Positions 41,546-51,825 of a stretch of DNA of 64,000 bases are shown one piece after another. The notes beneath the pieces were generated by a model. That model saw only the letters and a list, made by a program, of their open reading frames with translations. It had not been told where the DNA came from and searched no databases. Each line of letters opens with the position of its first letter. Within the stretch, counting starts at the first letter, position 1. A program made the position numbers and the translations under genes. Origin of the DNA: Armigeres subalbatus (lineage: Eukaryota; Arthropoda; Insecta; Diptera; Culicidae); contig NW_026942808.1 in the NCBI RefSeq assembly GCF_024139115.2, positions 295,020-359,019 on the forward strand. Reading direction: 5' to 3'.

Positions 41546-43704
41546 CTAGATTGGAACTAGCGCCCTAAGCGCTTCTTGGTCCGCGTGCAAGCAACGGACC
41601 CTAAACTTTTCTTTACACTCACCAAAGCGTTCATGTGAGGTCTTCATCCCGGCCAGACGGTGGACCTCGGATGTTCTTGTCCTGGGAGGGGTTGAGGATC
41701 ATCCTCAGGAATTTGTTTTGGACCCGTTGAAGTTTGAGGTGGTGGGTTTTAGCGCAGCTCTCCCAGACCGGCATGCCATATTCGATCACAGGGAGGATGA
41801 TTTGCTTGTAGACAGCAAGCTTATTTTTCAGGGACAATGACGACCGGCGGTTGATCAAAGGGTACAGTTGTTTCAACAAGACGTTACACTTTGTCACCGT
41901 TTTGTCAACCTGTTGCCTGAAAAGCTTGCTGTCGAGGGTCAAGCCAAGGTAGTCGGCCTCATTGGCCCATTCCACAGTCGTGCCATTGAGGATGATTTTA
42001 CAGTCCCCAGGCGGAACAAGTTTAGGGGATTTGGAGTGGGGGAAAATGATGATCTGGGTCTTCGCCGCGTTGATACAGATCTTCCAGCTGGTGAGGTACT
42101 CTGTCAGGGCATCCAGGCCTCGTTGGAGTTTTGCCACTAGCGCTCTGATCACTCTATCATTGTAGACGATGGAGGTGTCATCTGCGAACAGAGGCAGAAT
42201 GCCGCCTTCTGGAGGTTCTGGCATGTCGGAGGTGAACAGATTGAAAAGCAGGGGCCCGAGGATACTACCCTGGGGGACGCCTGCGACGATGTTGTGCGCA
42301 TTGGAACTCGCTCCGCTGATTGAGACCCGGAATGTCCTTGCCGACAGGTAATTGTTGATGATTTTCACCAGGTAGCTGGGAAGATTGTAGCGTTGTAGTT
42401 TGTACACCAGGCCATCATGCCATACATTGTCAAATGCCTTCTCGACATCGAGTAAGGCCATGGCGGATGTTTTCGAGACAAACTTGTTCCGTCTGAGGTG
42501 TACAGTTGACCGACCGCGTCGGAAACCAAACTGTTCCTCGAGCAAGATGTTGAGATTTTCGGCAGACTCAAGTAACCGGTGATGAATAGCTTTTTCGAAT
42601 AGCTTGGATAATCCTGAGAGAAGGCTGATGGGACGATAGCTTTTGGGTGAGGAAGGATCCTTCCCAGGCTTCCGGATGGGGATGACTTTCGCTGACTTCC
42701 AGGCCGATGGGAAGTAGCTGAGCCGGAGACACTGATTGAAGATCAGCGAGAGGTGCTCAAAGAACGGCGCACTCATGTGTTTGAGCTCGAGATTCAGGAT
42801 GCTGTCGAAGCCTGGGGCCTTCATATTCTTCGATGATTTGATATAGGCCGTCAATTCGCCAGCTGAGATCTCCAACTCCTCCGAGAAGTCGTTGGGAATC
42901 AAATGGATGTTGTTAGCATGATCGTTGACGGCTGCTTCGTGTGGACTGACGATGTTCTGCCCAAGATTGTGTGAGCTGACGAAGTGACGACCTATTTCAG
43001 CGACCTTCTCTGCAGGAGTTATCAAGCGATCCTTAGAGCCATTATTGTCTAGTGGGATCAAAGGTGGAATGGGCCGAGGCTTGGATTTTAGAATTTTGGT
43101 CATTTTCCAGAACGGCTTAGCATAATCTGGGAGAGTGCGGATCTTATTCGAGAAGTCGTTATTTTTGAGGTCCACAATTCTGGCATTGATAATTTTTGTG
43201 ATTCGATTGCAGCGTGCCTTAAGCTCAGGCAGTCCAGTACGCAGAAACTGCCTGCAAGTGACATTCCGCAATCGAATCAAATCTTTGGTGAGTGTATCGA
43301 TGTTTAAGGAGTTGCTTACCTGCCGAGCCGTCGGTACGTGTTGCTCTCGGGCCGCCGTGATCGCCTCCTCGATAGCGCACAGCTGGCGGTCGATACTTTC
43401 CGGCGTCTCCGGACGCACCTCGTAGTCGACGGTGTTATCGACGCACTGCTGGAAACGCTGCCAGTTCACTCGGTGGTAGTTCCGCCGTAACTGCTGGTGC
43501 CGATTGACCGAGGAGCCCAGTTCCGCCACCACCGGATAGTGATCCGAACTGAGCTCCTGGTATACAACCGGCTGCGAGACGTGGTCACTCAGGTTTGTTA
43601 TGTAGAGGTCGAGCGTTGCGTGGGCACCGGACCGACTCAGCCGAGTGGGGGAATCCGGGCTCAGGATCGTGTAGTGGCCTTCCTCCATGTCGTTGCTCCA
43701 GAAT
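41546..43704 (-). pseudogene. Jockey ORF2: endonuclease C-terminus and RT
   Basis: The long frame (to 43688) contains the endonuclease end (THATLDLYITNLSDH-like, LSSDHYPVVAEL), then RT motifs: KVIPIRKPGKDPSSPKSYRP, LLEEQFGFRRGRSTVH, ALLDVEKAFDNVWHDGL (motif A), GVPQGSILGPLLFNLFTSDM (motif B), LPLFADDTSIV (motif C) and ADYLGLTLDSKL (thumb). All catalytic residues are present. A small in-frame gap after GRSTVH is likely compared with other Jockey RTs. A one-base deletion near 41700 shifts the frame; the true end continues as TSEVHRLAGMKT and CLHADQEALRALVPI to a stop at 41546. Confidence 0.93.
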
Positions 43705-44020
43705 TAGGGTGGTCTAACCGGTAGTACCGAAACCGGTTATACCGGTATTACCGGCCAATTTTGGGTACCGAAAATACCGGTATTAGGGACGGAAAATACC
43801 GGTATTTTCGGTATTACAAATTTTGCTGTCAGTATGAAAAATATCGAATAATTTTCACCTACATGTATCGGCTCAACTGTCTGTTATAACATATCTCTCC
43901 CATAAATAAGAAATCCAGCATAGATGGGACAAATATTCGATTACAAGCTGTAAAGACTCATCGTGCAAAAAATACAACAATTAAATGCGCGCATGAATAA
44001 CTTTGCCCAAGTAAGCATCA

Positions 44021-44302
44021 TTGACGACGTTCACGCCACAACAAAAATCGACCATCATCGTCATTAATCATACCTGTAGCTTCATCCTCTTAGCCATCAG
44101 TCAAACTGCGAATGACCTTTTTTCTTTAATGAACATTGTTGACATCGTCGAGAATTTTCCCGCAATGTGTGAAATTATGAAAAAGGTACGAGCCGTAATA
44201 GTTCTTTTCCGGAGATCACCTGTGAAAAACGATTTTCTGCAAAAATATGTCCGTTCTAAATTCGGAAAAGAATTCGAATTAGTGGCTGATGCCAAGGCAT
44301 AA
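44021..44302 (+). pseudogene. hAT transposase fragment 1
   Basis: A 93-codon frame. VRAVIVLFRRSPVKNDFLQK (about residues 56-75) followed by GKEFELVADAKA fits the hAT stretch in which VRKIVKFF..S....LLQ is followed by a D-(V/C)-TRW block; here the TRW is lost. In context it belongs to the insertion at 43705-45321. ATG at 44021 is just the first in the remnant. Confidence 0.65.
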
Positions 44303-44368
44303 ATAACATGTGCTCAAATGCATCCATGAGTTGAAACTTTAATACAACTCAACTTCAGTAATGATTGA

Positions 44369-44581
44369 TTGGTGGTTGGTGAAATAATTCAAGCCCTCGA
44401 ACCTGTTCAAGCTGTTGTGAAACTACTCCTCATGGAGTTCTGCACTCTATATGAAGCCAACGTGGCGCTCCAATTTATGTTGGAACAATTTTCAAATCAA
44501 ACCTCAGAAATTTCCGCCACTTATTCAATGCTTTTAAGGAATAAATCCAAGAGAGACGATCCAAATATGCCGATCTTCTAG
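44369..44581 (+). pseudogene. hAT transposase fragment 2
   Basis: A 70-codon frame downstream of fragment 1 and in the same direction. EIIQALEPVQAVVKLLLMEF and ANVALQFMLEQFSNQTSEIS match the helical insertion domain of hAT transposases (IV..L.P...AT..LS....L..A...). It ends at a stop. The region after it (44590-44760) has lost recognisable sequence. Confidence 0.65.
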
Positions 44582-44854
44582 ATTTTTCTCCGAGGCATCC
44601 AGAGCTACTTTGATTAAACAAACGGACGGGGTCTTGAAGCGTCTAATCATTCCTGTTGCGATCTTTGAAACTGAGTCAACGACCATACCTGACGATCGGT
44701 ACGTAGAAGATGTCTCTATGGATAATTTTTCTGGATTATTGGTTAAAGAACAACTTGTGAAGAGACTGTAGCAGAGCAAAACACTTGCATTACTGGTGGA
44801 AAATACGTTGGCGCCAGGATCCTTGCATGTAGTCCGTAAAGAATTCTCCTACTA

Positions 44855-44951
44855 CCCAAGTAACATTTTAAGTTTTATAACGGTCATGAAAACCGATATT
44901 TGCTCTTCATAACTTCTATAACACCAGCATAAAACCAAAATGTTACTAGGG
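44855..44951. mobile_element. 97-bp MITE (CCCAAGTAACATTTT type)
   Basis: CCCAAGTAACATTTTAAG at the left is mirrored by CCCTAGTAACATTTTGG inverted at the right; TA borders both (44853-44854, 44952-44953). Nested inside the hAT element. Confidence 0.8.
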
Positions 44952-44984
44952 TATGAATCTGAAGGGATTAAGGTCAAGTATTTG

Positions 44985-45100
44985 ACACTGATTTTTGACT
45001 GTCTTGGAACCATTCGTCCAACTTCGGTTGAACTAGAGAGGGCATTCTCAATAGTTGCCAACAAAATCCAAAGCGGGTTGGGAGATGAGTCCCTCAGTAT
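44985..45100 (+). pseudogene. hAT transposase C-terminal dimerisation remnant
   Basis: Reading the plus strand: DCLGTIRPTSVELERAFSIV followed by ANKIQSGLGDES, the hAT dimerisation motif (.PTSVE.ERAFS..G....R..L). Same family signature as in 10350-10766 but a different element. Too short to stand as an independent ORF. Confidence 0.7.
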
Positions 45101-45321
45101 GTAATGTCTACTTTTTTCTTTGGCCAGCTCAACAACCAATGATTTTAACATCTGAAGTTTGTCAACAAATATTGGTTTTCATCCAAAAGTCCAATTCAAA
45201 AGTTTTTCTTTTAATACCTGAAATTTTCACAAAAACCGGTATTCTACCGGTATTACCGGTATTGACTCCACCAAATACCGAATACCGGTATTTGTAAAAA
45301 ATGGCCAATACCGACCACCCC

Positions 45322-45823
45322 AGATGGTGCCGTTTCGATTGCCGCGACTGTTGCCCCAGGCTTGATGTTTGGCATTCAAGTCGCCGGCAATGATATACTG
45401 GCCTTGCCTCCGCGTCAGCTTAACGATGTCCCTCCGAAGGGCAGCCGATGATCCATCGCCGGCTTTGGCTTGCGTTGGACAGTACGCCGCGATGAGCGCG
45501 ATTGTGCCGACCGAAGTGGTGATTTCAACACCGATGGCCTCGATGACACTGAGCTGGAAGCTTGGAAGCATACGACAGTTGATGTTGTAGCGAAGAGCGA
45601 TGGCCACACCACCTCCCCTGGTCGGCCGGTCGAGTCGCACGATGCGGAAGTCCGGGATGTTGATGTTCACCTCCGGTTTTAGGTGCGTTTCGGTGATGAA
45701 CGCCACGTCTATTTCCTTCTCCTCAAGGAATTCCTTCAGCTCGATTGTTTTGCTCTTTAGCGAGCAAGCGTTCCAGTTGACCAGGCCCACCCTAGCAGCC
45801 ATTTTCAATGATGAACATGCCAA
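45322..45823 (-). pseudogene. Jockey ORF2: endonuclease N-terminus
   Basis: The frame starts near 45823 or at the second ATG (45802, MAARVGLVNWNACSL). VNWNACSLKSKTIELKEF, VAFITETHLKPEVNI (catalytic glutamate), RGGGVAIALRY, ALIAAYCPTQ and IIAGDLNAKHQAWGN (catalytic D and N) are in correct order for an APE-type endonuclease. It stops at the hAT insertion after NGTIW. The domain resumes at 43704. The start overlaps the end of ORF1, usual for Jockey elements. Confidence 0.92.
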
Positions 45824-47041
45824 GTGTGAAGACCTGGTCGAATCGGGTTTTGCAGCCGCGCAGTCGAGTGGCGAGCTGCGCGAAGATCGGCATCAGTTGC
45901 TCCGGAGTGTACAGCGGGCAGATTCTTCCGGTGGGACGGCTTGTTCTCCGACTGCCGACGGAACCCAGGAGGAGGAAGCGGGGACCATTCGCTGGTGGAT
46001 GGTGCTGACGATGCTGGAGCTTGACCGATGCAGCTGCCGCTGCCAGTCGCTTGTGCGGCTGTAGCGGTGGGAGTATTGAATCACACGACGGGGAGCCGGG
46101 ATGGCTGGAAAGTTCACCTCGTTGATTACAGGAACACGGTTCTTCTTCGGAATGGTCCTGGTGGAAGCCTTCTTCCGGATTTCCAGGAACTCGGCTCGCT
46201 TTGGGCAGCCCTTTGTGGTGGCCTGATGTTTGTCGCCACAGTTGGCGCACTTGGGATCGGCCACCTCCATTTTGTCGCACTCGTCAGTCGGATGGGGTTC
46301 GCCACACTTGTTGCAGCGCGGCTTCATGCGGCAGTTCCTGGTGCCGTGCCCGAAATTGAAGCAGTTGGTGCATTGCGTGACATCGCGGTGCACTGGCCGA
46401 TATCGCTCCCAGTCAACGACGGTGTAATTTATAACGCCAACCAGCTTCAGGTCCTTCCAGGTAGTGGAGCCGTGCTCCAGATGGATCAGGTAAAGCTGGT
46501 CGCGATATTTCCTCGCCTTGTCGTGACGAGCGATCTTGTTGACGGCTACTGGCTTCAGTCCGCAACTTTCAAGCTCTGCTTGGAGCTCTTCCTCCTTCAT
46601 GTCGTGAAGTCCTCGCAGCAAAGCCTTGAGCGGCTTCGTGCCGGGGTGGTCATGAGTGTAGTATTCATACTTGTGGACCTCGAGGAACTCCACGACGGAT
46701 TGATGATGGTCCCTGTTGGCCGGCATCACTTTCACGCCCTCGCTGCAGAGCCGAAAAGTACATTTCAGCCCCTTAGCGATCAGCTGGCGAATTTTTGGGC
46801 GTAAATCCGGCGGATCGCCCTTCACAAACACGGGCGGGCACTTCTCCTTCCGCTCCGGTTGCACCTGCGGCAGCTGCGATTGCTGCTTCTTCCTCTTTTT
46901 CGGCGGATTGCCGGCGTCATCAAGCGGCAACGGCGAAAACACGTTGCTCTGCAAAAGCTGCTTGAAGGGGTTACCCGCGCCTTCAAGAGCAGTGCGCTTA
47001 GGCACTTTTCCAGCGACCGAATCGGCCACCGAGTCTCCCAT
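45792..47041 (-). pseudogene. Jockey ORF1 with three zinc knuckles, frameshifted
   Basis: The likely start is ATG at 47041 (MGDSVADSVAGKVPKRT); the open frame extends further upstream only through leader and BEL sequence. After a basic, proline-rich region, YYTHDHPGTKPLKALLRGLH and RYRPVHRDVTQCTNC lie before the knuckles CTNCFNFGHGTRNC, CNKCGEPHPTDEC and CANCGDKHQATTKGC, as in Jockey gag-like proteins. A frameshift at about 45930-46020 separates the C-terminus (TPEQLMPIFAQLATRL, FDQVFTLGMFIIENGC), which is found in another frame. The protein binds the element RNA. Confidence 0.9.
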
Positions 47042-47179
47042 GACGGGTCCGGGAGAAAATAACGCCAACGCGACAGGCGAAAACGTAACCAGCGAAAAAA
47101 CGACAAAAACCACTTCGAAAAAATGCGCGAGCAAAAAACACGTCCGTACGTGTTGCTGTCTCGAACTGGAATGATCCTC

Positions 47180-47327
47180 AGATTCGTTGTGTATGTAAAC
47201 CCCAATCCAATCTGATACTAGGTGGAAGTTTGCCAACTAGTTCTGACAACAACATAGGGTTGGAAAGATGATCTTGTAACTTCGCGGCTTCTATATATGT
47301 AACTAAATTCCGTACTTCACGGCCGTA
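47180..47327 (-). pseudogene. Duplicated BEL gag segment, right part
   Basis: Matches the parent gag at about 49978-50127: LVTYIEAAKLQDHLSNPMLL, ELVGKLPPSIRLDWG. It starts exactly at the 22-bp word GATACTTGCG... (47328-47349), which also borders the other end of the segment. With 40908-41296 it makes one duplicate of about 0.52 kb, split by the LINE. Confidence 0.85.
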
Positions 47328-48470
47328 GATACTTGCGGGGATCGGCTCGTAGCCATGACGGAAGAACTGTTGAATCAGTGTGGAAGTACCGTTTGGTGAT
47401 CTGCAGCGAATGGTTTTCCGATATGGTTTTTATGAGCCGTACGCCAATCACACCTGCGTTCAATTCGTTGCGTGGTATGGATTGCGGTCGTAATGGCGTA
47501 ACCTTTGCCTTGGCAGCTACCAGAGAACACCGGGGGATTCCACGATCAATAATGCGGAAATAGGCAACGCTGCAATAAGCGAGCTCACTCGCGTCCACAA
47601 ACACGTGTAGCTGTAAAGAGCGATAACTTTCCCGTTCATAGTTGGGGAAATAACAGCGGGGAATCTGTAGTTTGCTCAGCTCGGGAACCAGTTTTATCCA
47701 CCGTTTCCAATTTAAGAAGTCACGATCGGTTATAGGATCGTCCCAATTAATTCCAGATCTCCATATGTTCTGGATAAGGATTTTACCGTGAATTGTTAAG
47801 GAAGCTATCAGGCCAAGTGGGTCGAAAAAACTCATTACCACACGCAAAACTTGCCTTTTAGTAGGCATCATTTTACCAGATAATAGTGGAAGGAGATCCT
47901 TATGGAACTCAGCCGAGAATACAAACAGATCTTCATCCGGTTTCCAGAGCATCCCTAGGACACGTTCGGCAATTTTGGACTTTTCGGCGATGAAATTCTT
48001 TGCTGCTTGCACCGTGGTGTATTCCGCCCCAATGCGTCTCAGGATTTTTTGATCGTTCGACTGCCAGTTGCGGATCTCGAATCCGGCTTTGCTATGTATT
48101 TCGCGAACGACCGCCAGCTTGACCGCTTCTTCGATAGTGTCTCGACTATCCAAGTAGTCGTCTACATATGTGTTCTCCTTAATAGCCCTTGCTGCCTCTG
48201 GGTATTCTTCTTGGTACTCCAATGCATTCAGATTTTTCGCATATTGAGCCGAACAGGACGAACAGGTTGCCCCAAACGTCGCCACGTCCATGATATAAAT
48301 GTCCGGGTTTGAGGTGGGGTTCGTCCGCCAGAGAAATCTTTGTGATTGTTTGTCCTCTTGTTTGATGCGCAACTGATGAAACCTGTTTTATGTCGCCAGC
48401 TACAGCAAACTGCTTTTGGCGGAACTGGCAGAGCACATATATGACTGGTGTCAACAGATCAGCTACTAAC
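47328..48470 (-). pseudogene. BEL reverse transcriptase and RNase H
   Basis: The main frame (47317-48372) reads KQEDKQSQRFLWR, VATFGATCSSCSAQYAKNLN, ENTYVDDYLDS (RT catalytic box with both aspartates), FDPLGLIASLTIHGKILIQ, LHVFVDASELAYCSVAYF (RNase H start), PRNELNAGVIGVRL and FHTDSTVLPSWLRADP, all typical of BEL/Pao. Upstream, VIYVLCQFRQKQFAVAGDIK (motif A, catalytic D) is in a different frame at about 48450-48390, so two frameshifts lie between 48370 and 48475. RNase H is broken after ADPRKY by the duplicated segment. Confidence 0.92.
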
Positions 48471-49649
48471 TGGCATGGTGTTTAATGAGACACCACCTAT
48501 GCGCACGGCAGCATCCCATACGATGCGCACTTTATCAGGTTTACGTGGGTTGCGAACGATTCCAAGTGGTAGGTACCATACTCGAGGGTTGTTAAGCTGT
48601 CGCAACTCGTCTTTAGTTGCTTTATGAGCGTATCCCTGTTCCTGATAATCCCGTATCTGTGCTTCCACATTTCTTCGGAGTTCTGGATCAGTTTGCAGCC
48701 GTCGTTCAAGGCATTTAAGCCTCCTTACCGCCATCGGATAGCTGTTGGGAAACTGTATTTCATCGCTTTTCCATAATAACCCGGTTTCAAATCGTCCGGA
48801 TTCTGTTCGCCTAGTAGTCTCTTTGAGTATTCGTCTAGCTCGTAACTCCTCCTCTGATTCTTGCGCAGGTGTAACTGTTACACCTAGTTGTTCCATTTCA
48901 AAAAACGCCTTCACTAAATTATGAAGTTCCTGATCCTGAGAGCAGTCACAAACGTGCATCATAGTTTGACCTTTAACTGTCCCGCGTCGTCCACCGAATA
49001 TCGTCCAACTCAGTTTTGTCTTGATTGCAACTGGCTCTTCATCTCGTCTCTCACGCTTGCTCAGTTGCAACTTCAATCGGGCGTTATCAGCCCCAATCAA
49101 GATCGTCGGAACTGCTTTCGAATAACTTTTGATTGGCAGTCTTCGTAGATGTGGATAATTACTTACGAGTTCAGAGTAATCCAAGCTTTGCCGCGGAAGT
49201 CCTAGACTGTCAACCGTCTGTACTTGTGTTAAGACATACTGCGCTTTCACACCATCCCCAGATATTATAACTTGTACACGTTTGGATGTGGGTTCATTTC
49301 GCGTTACATTGTTTGTCCATTGTAGACATAGCGAGCTTTTTTCCCCTTCTACGCCGAGTTTTTCCGCAATACTGTTTTCAAGAAGTGTCACATTAGAACC
49401 GTCGTCTAAAAAGGCAAAAGTCGATACCGAATTTCCGTTGTATGATAGGGTGACAGGTAATATTTTAAAGAGCGTACTGTTCTGCTTGCTTCGATGCGCA
49501 ACGACGACCCTTGATCCGCTGGCAATGGGAGCAAATGGTTTTGGTTTACCATGATGCAATAGCTTATGGTGCATCTCCTCACATTTATCGATTCCGCACG
49601 GCTGTGTGGTTCTACAGGGCCATTTTCCGTGACATGTGAAACACCGCAC
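48459..49649 (-). pseudogene. BEL gag end, protease and RT N-terminus
   Basis: It begins with a cysteine knuckle (CFTCHGKWPCRTTQPCGIDKC), then LPVTLSYNGNSVSTFAFLDD with the DDGSN protease active site (DUF1758-type), SYSKAVPTILIGADNARLKL, and KLSWTIFGGRRG. From about residue 230 the RT connection begins (GRFETGLLWKSDEIQFPNSY, RRLKCLERRL, YLPLGIVRNPRKPDKVRIVW). The frame ends after GVSLNTMP by a frameshift. The sequence before residue 1 is separated from gag by a MITE. Confidence 0.92.
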
Positions 49650-49691
49650 GGCCTGACCTACTCATCTAATCCTGAACGTTGGAATCAGATA

Positions 49692-49902
49692 TTGTGCTTC
49701 CAGTTGAAAACCGAAGTGAGCTCTCGCGACGATTGAGTTTTTCCTTATTTCCTGATGTCGCAACTGCATCGCGACTAGTGCGCATCTATGCCATCGCCGT
49801 GCGCCATGATGCGCACTAGTCGCGACGTAGTTGCGACAAAAGGAAACGGGAGAAAACTCGATTGTCGCGAGAGCTCACTTCGGTTTTCAACTGGAAGTAC
49901 AA
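49692..49902. mobile_element. 211-bp hairpin MITE with TA duplication
   Basis: TTGTGCTTCCAGTTGAAAACC at 49692 is mirrored by its complement ending at 49902 (TTGTACTTCC...), with TA on both sides. Arms are close to 95 bp. The duplicated copy of this region at about 41190-41205 reads straight through CAGATAGTGTGC, showing the empty site. Confidence 0.92.
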
Positions 49903-49904
49903 TA

Positions 49905-50958
49905 GTGTGCTTACTTGACAAGCGGCTGTTTTTATCGAAGACACGTAATCGCTGAAAGCCTTCAGCGTGACATCAGAGATTCGTTGTGTATGTAAACCCC
50001 AATCCAATCTGATACTAGGTGGAAGTTTACCAACTAGTTCTGACAACAACATAGGGTTGGAAAGATGATCTTGTAACTTCGCAGCTTCTATATATGTAAC
50101 TAAATTCCGTACTTCACGGCCGTAGGTAACAAGCGTTTCAAGGCGGTTGACGTTCGGGACGGGTGCGTTTCTAATCTTGCTCATGAGACAATGCACCAGT
50201 TGATCTGGTCGGCCACACTCATCTCGCAATGTGTTTATTATTTCAGGGACTGCCTCCGGAAAGTTCAGAATACTGTGTACCTTTTCTCTAGCTTTTCCGA
50301 TCAAACACTTTTGTAACCTTGCGAGATTCTCGTCTGGTTGTATACCACACATTGCAGTTGTAGACTCAAACGCACTTAGGAACATGGGCCATTCAAGTGG
50401 ATCTCCAGAGAATTTCGGCAATTCCCGCGAGACCACGTGTCGAGCGGCTAGTTGTTGGGCGTTAATTATTCCTGCGGCTGGGCTTGGTGTCGGATACTGT
50501 TGCAGATAGTACGGCGGTGGCCAGTACGGTGGTATTGGTTGCTGGTACCACGAAGGATATGGTAGATGCGCTTGTGGTGGCAGTGACGGAATTTCGTTGC
50601 CTGTCGTAGAAGGAAACGATTGGTGTGGAATGTAGTGATTTGACGCGGGCACTCCCACGGCTAACCCTGCCATACTTTCACGGAACTCTTGATTCACGGG
50701 GGGATGCGTAAAGAGAAGGGGTTCATTGTTGTTGGCCGTTACCGTAGAAGTCATTACTGAATCACTACTTCTGTGTAGAACCGGCTGAGGCGCCGTAGAT
50801 ACAGTTTGTCCGATGGCATTGACCGGCTTTCTCGTACCCACCGATTCGTTTGCGAAAAGTGTTGATACCTGTGTTGTCGTAGGAATTGTGAGAGGTGTTT
50901 TGCATACCACAATTGGCGCCATTGTGGCCGAATGTCCTGCCGCAGGAAGTTGTGACAT
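49905..50958 (-). pseudogene. BEL gag, main domain
   Basis: After a proline/tyrosine-rich linker (YPSWYQQPIPPYWPPPYYLQ) comes VSRELPKFSGDPLEWPMFLS, AFESTTAMCGI, LQKCLIGKAREKVHSILNF and HCLMSKIRNAPVPNVNRLET, the DUF1759-like gag of BEL/Pao, then ELVGKLPPSIRLDWGLHTQ. The C-terminal 30 codons of the open frame are MITE sequence. The frame is separated from the PHD part by a stop and frame change near 50960. Gag forms the particle. Confidence 0.9.
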
Positions 50959-50960
50959 CC

Positions 50961-51803
50961 TTATTCTCGAATAAGACTAGGGAGTGCCGTTGGGCTCAAA
51001 TTTTGGCTGGTGGAGAAAGGCTCCATTGAACATCCAGCCAGGTTCATCGATGCTGCGGTGTAAATCGGCACTGACGATGCTATTTTCATGTTGGCGAAAT
51101 TGCTCTGGATTGGTTCCATGACACGCGTACATTCAGGTGGGGGAAGAGTTTGGTCGTTTGTATTTGCTGGCACTGCTCCGCTTAGCGTGAAAAGATTTTC
51201 CGTAATTTTTGTTGGTTTTTCTGAGAAAATCAAGGGTTCAGTAGGCCTCGATGATTTCGTTGGAGGAAGCAGCTGTTGTGGTAAACCGACCGGCGTATTA
51301 GAAAGAGATAGATCTACTTTTTCGGAGGAAGCAGTGACTCTTGGCTGTTCATGCTGAGTAGTCGTGTATTGCTGCTGATCCTGGGTGGCCATTTGTGGAC
51401 GTTCGTACGGCGTTGCCTTGGCTCCGGTTTCTACCTGGTCCGAGATTATTGGGGTAGAGGTTTGGCCGGTTTCTGGCTGTAGTTTCTCAATAACCTTATT
51501 TTCCGTCGGCTTGTCGGCTTGTTCATTCCGGATTTTGTCATCGAGGGCTTTGGCTTCCGCAAGCTGTCTTAGCCGCAATTGGCCGCTCGAAGCCGTCAAC
51601 AGTTCGGATCCGCAATACGTAGAACAGTTTGGACAACGCCAAGAACGATCACATATTGAAGATTGTACGCCTGCGCATCCAAAATGCCACCAACCGTTGC
51701 AATTATCACATGCCACCAAGTCCTCGGCCGCATCCGGACGATTGCAACTCTTGCAACTGATTGTTCCATCTCGAAGAGTGAGGTTAGGGTTGGTCACGCT
51801 CAT
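50961..51803 (-). pseudogene. BEL gag N-terminus with PHD finger
   Basis: The frame starts MSVTNPNLTLRDGTI 22 bp after the 5' LTR. Residues about 16-62 form a PHD finger: CKSCNRPDAAEDLVACDNC, WWHFGCAG, and WRCPNCS give the C4HC3 pattern. A PHD finger at the start of gag is a known feature of some BEL elements. The rest is S/T/P/Q-rich and probably disordered. The frame ends at a stop just before the next gag frame. It should not be read as a host chromatin protein. Confidence 0.9.
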
Positions 51804-51825
51804 CGTGACTCGTTAATTTCGAGTT

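Larger units (their letters stand above)
43705..45321 (+). mobile_element. hAT element inside the Jockey endonuclease
   Basis: TAGGGTGGTCTAACCGG at 43705 and the complement of TGGGGTGGTCGGTATTGG at the right. Subterminal regions are packed with ACCGGTATT words on both sides (43720-43815, 45235-45300). Three plus-strand transposase scraps lie inside. CCAGA occurs outside both ends, a decayed target duplication. Removing the segment reconnects the endonuclease around TIW-SNDM. Confidence 0.83.
41297..47179 (-). mobile_element. Jockey-clade LINE (Juan-like) with 14-bp target duplication
   Basis: AGATTCGTTGTGTA occurs at both ends (41283-41296, 47180-47193). On the minus strand: 5' leader, ORF1 with zinc knuckles, ORF2 with endonuclease and reverse transcriptase, a 3' UTR of about 250 bp and a short GTAGTAGTAG-complement tail at 41297. 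It appears essentially full length (about 4.3 kb without the hAT insertion at 43705-45321). It was inserted in the duplicated gag segment of the BEL element. Frameshifts in ORF1 and near the end of ORF2 and the hAT insertion inactivate it. Confidence 0.93.

Noticed and set aside
46028..46804. 258-codon plus-strand ORF
   Set aside because: It is the complement of Jockey ORF1 (zinc knuckles on the minus strand).
50961..51803. Host PHD-finger chromatin gene
   Set aside because: It starts 22 bp after an LTR, is followed by gag and pol of BEL type, and lies within AGGGA-bounded LTRs.
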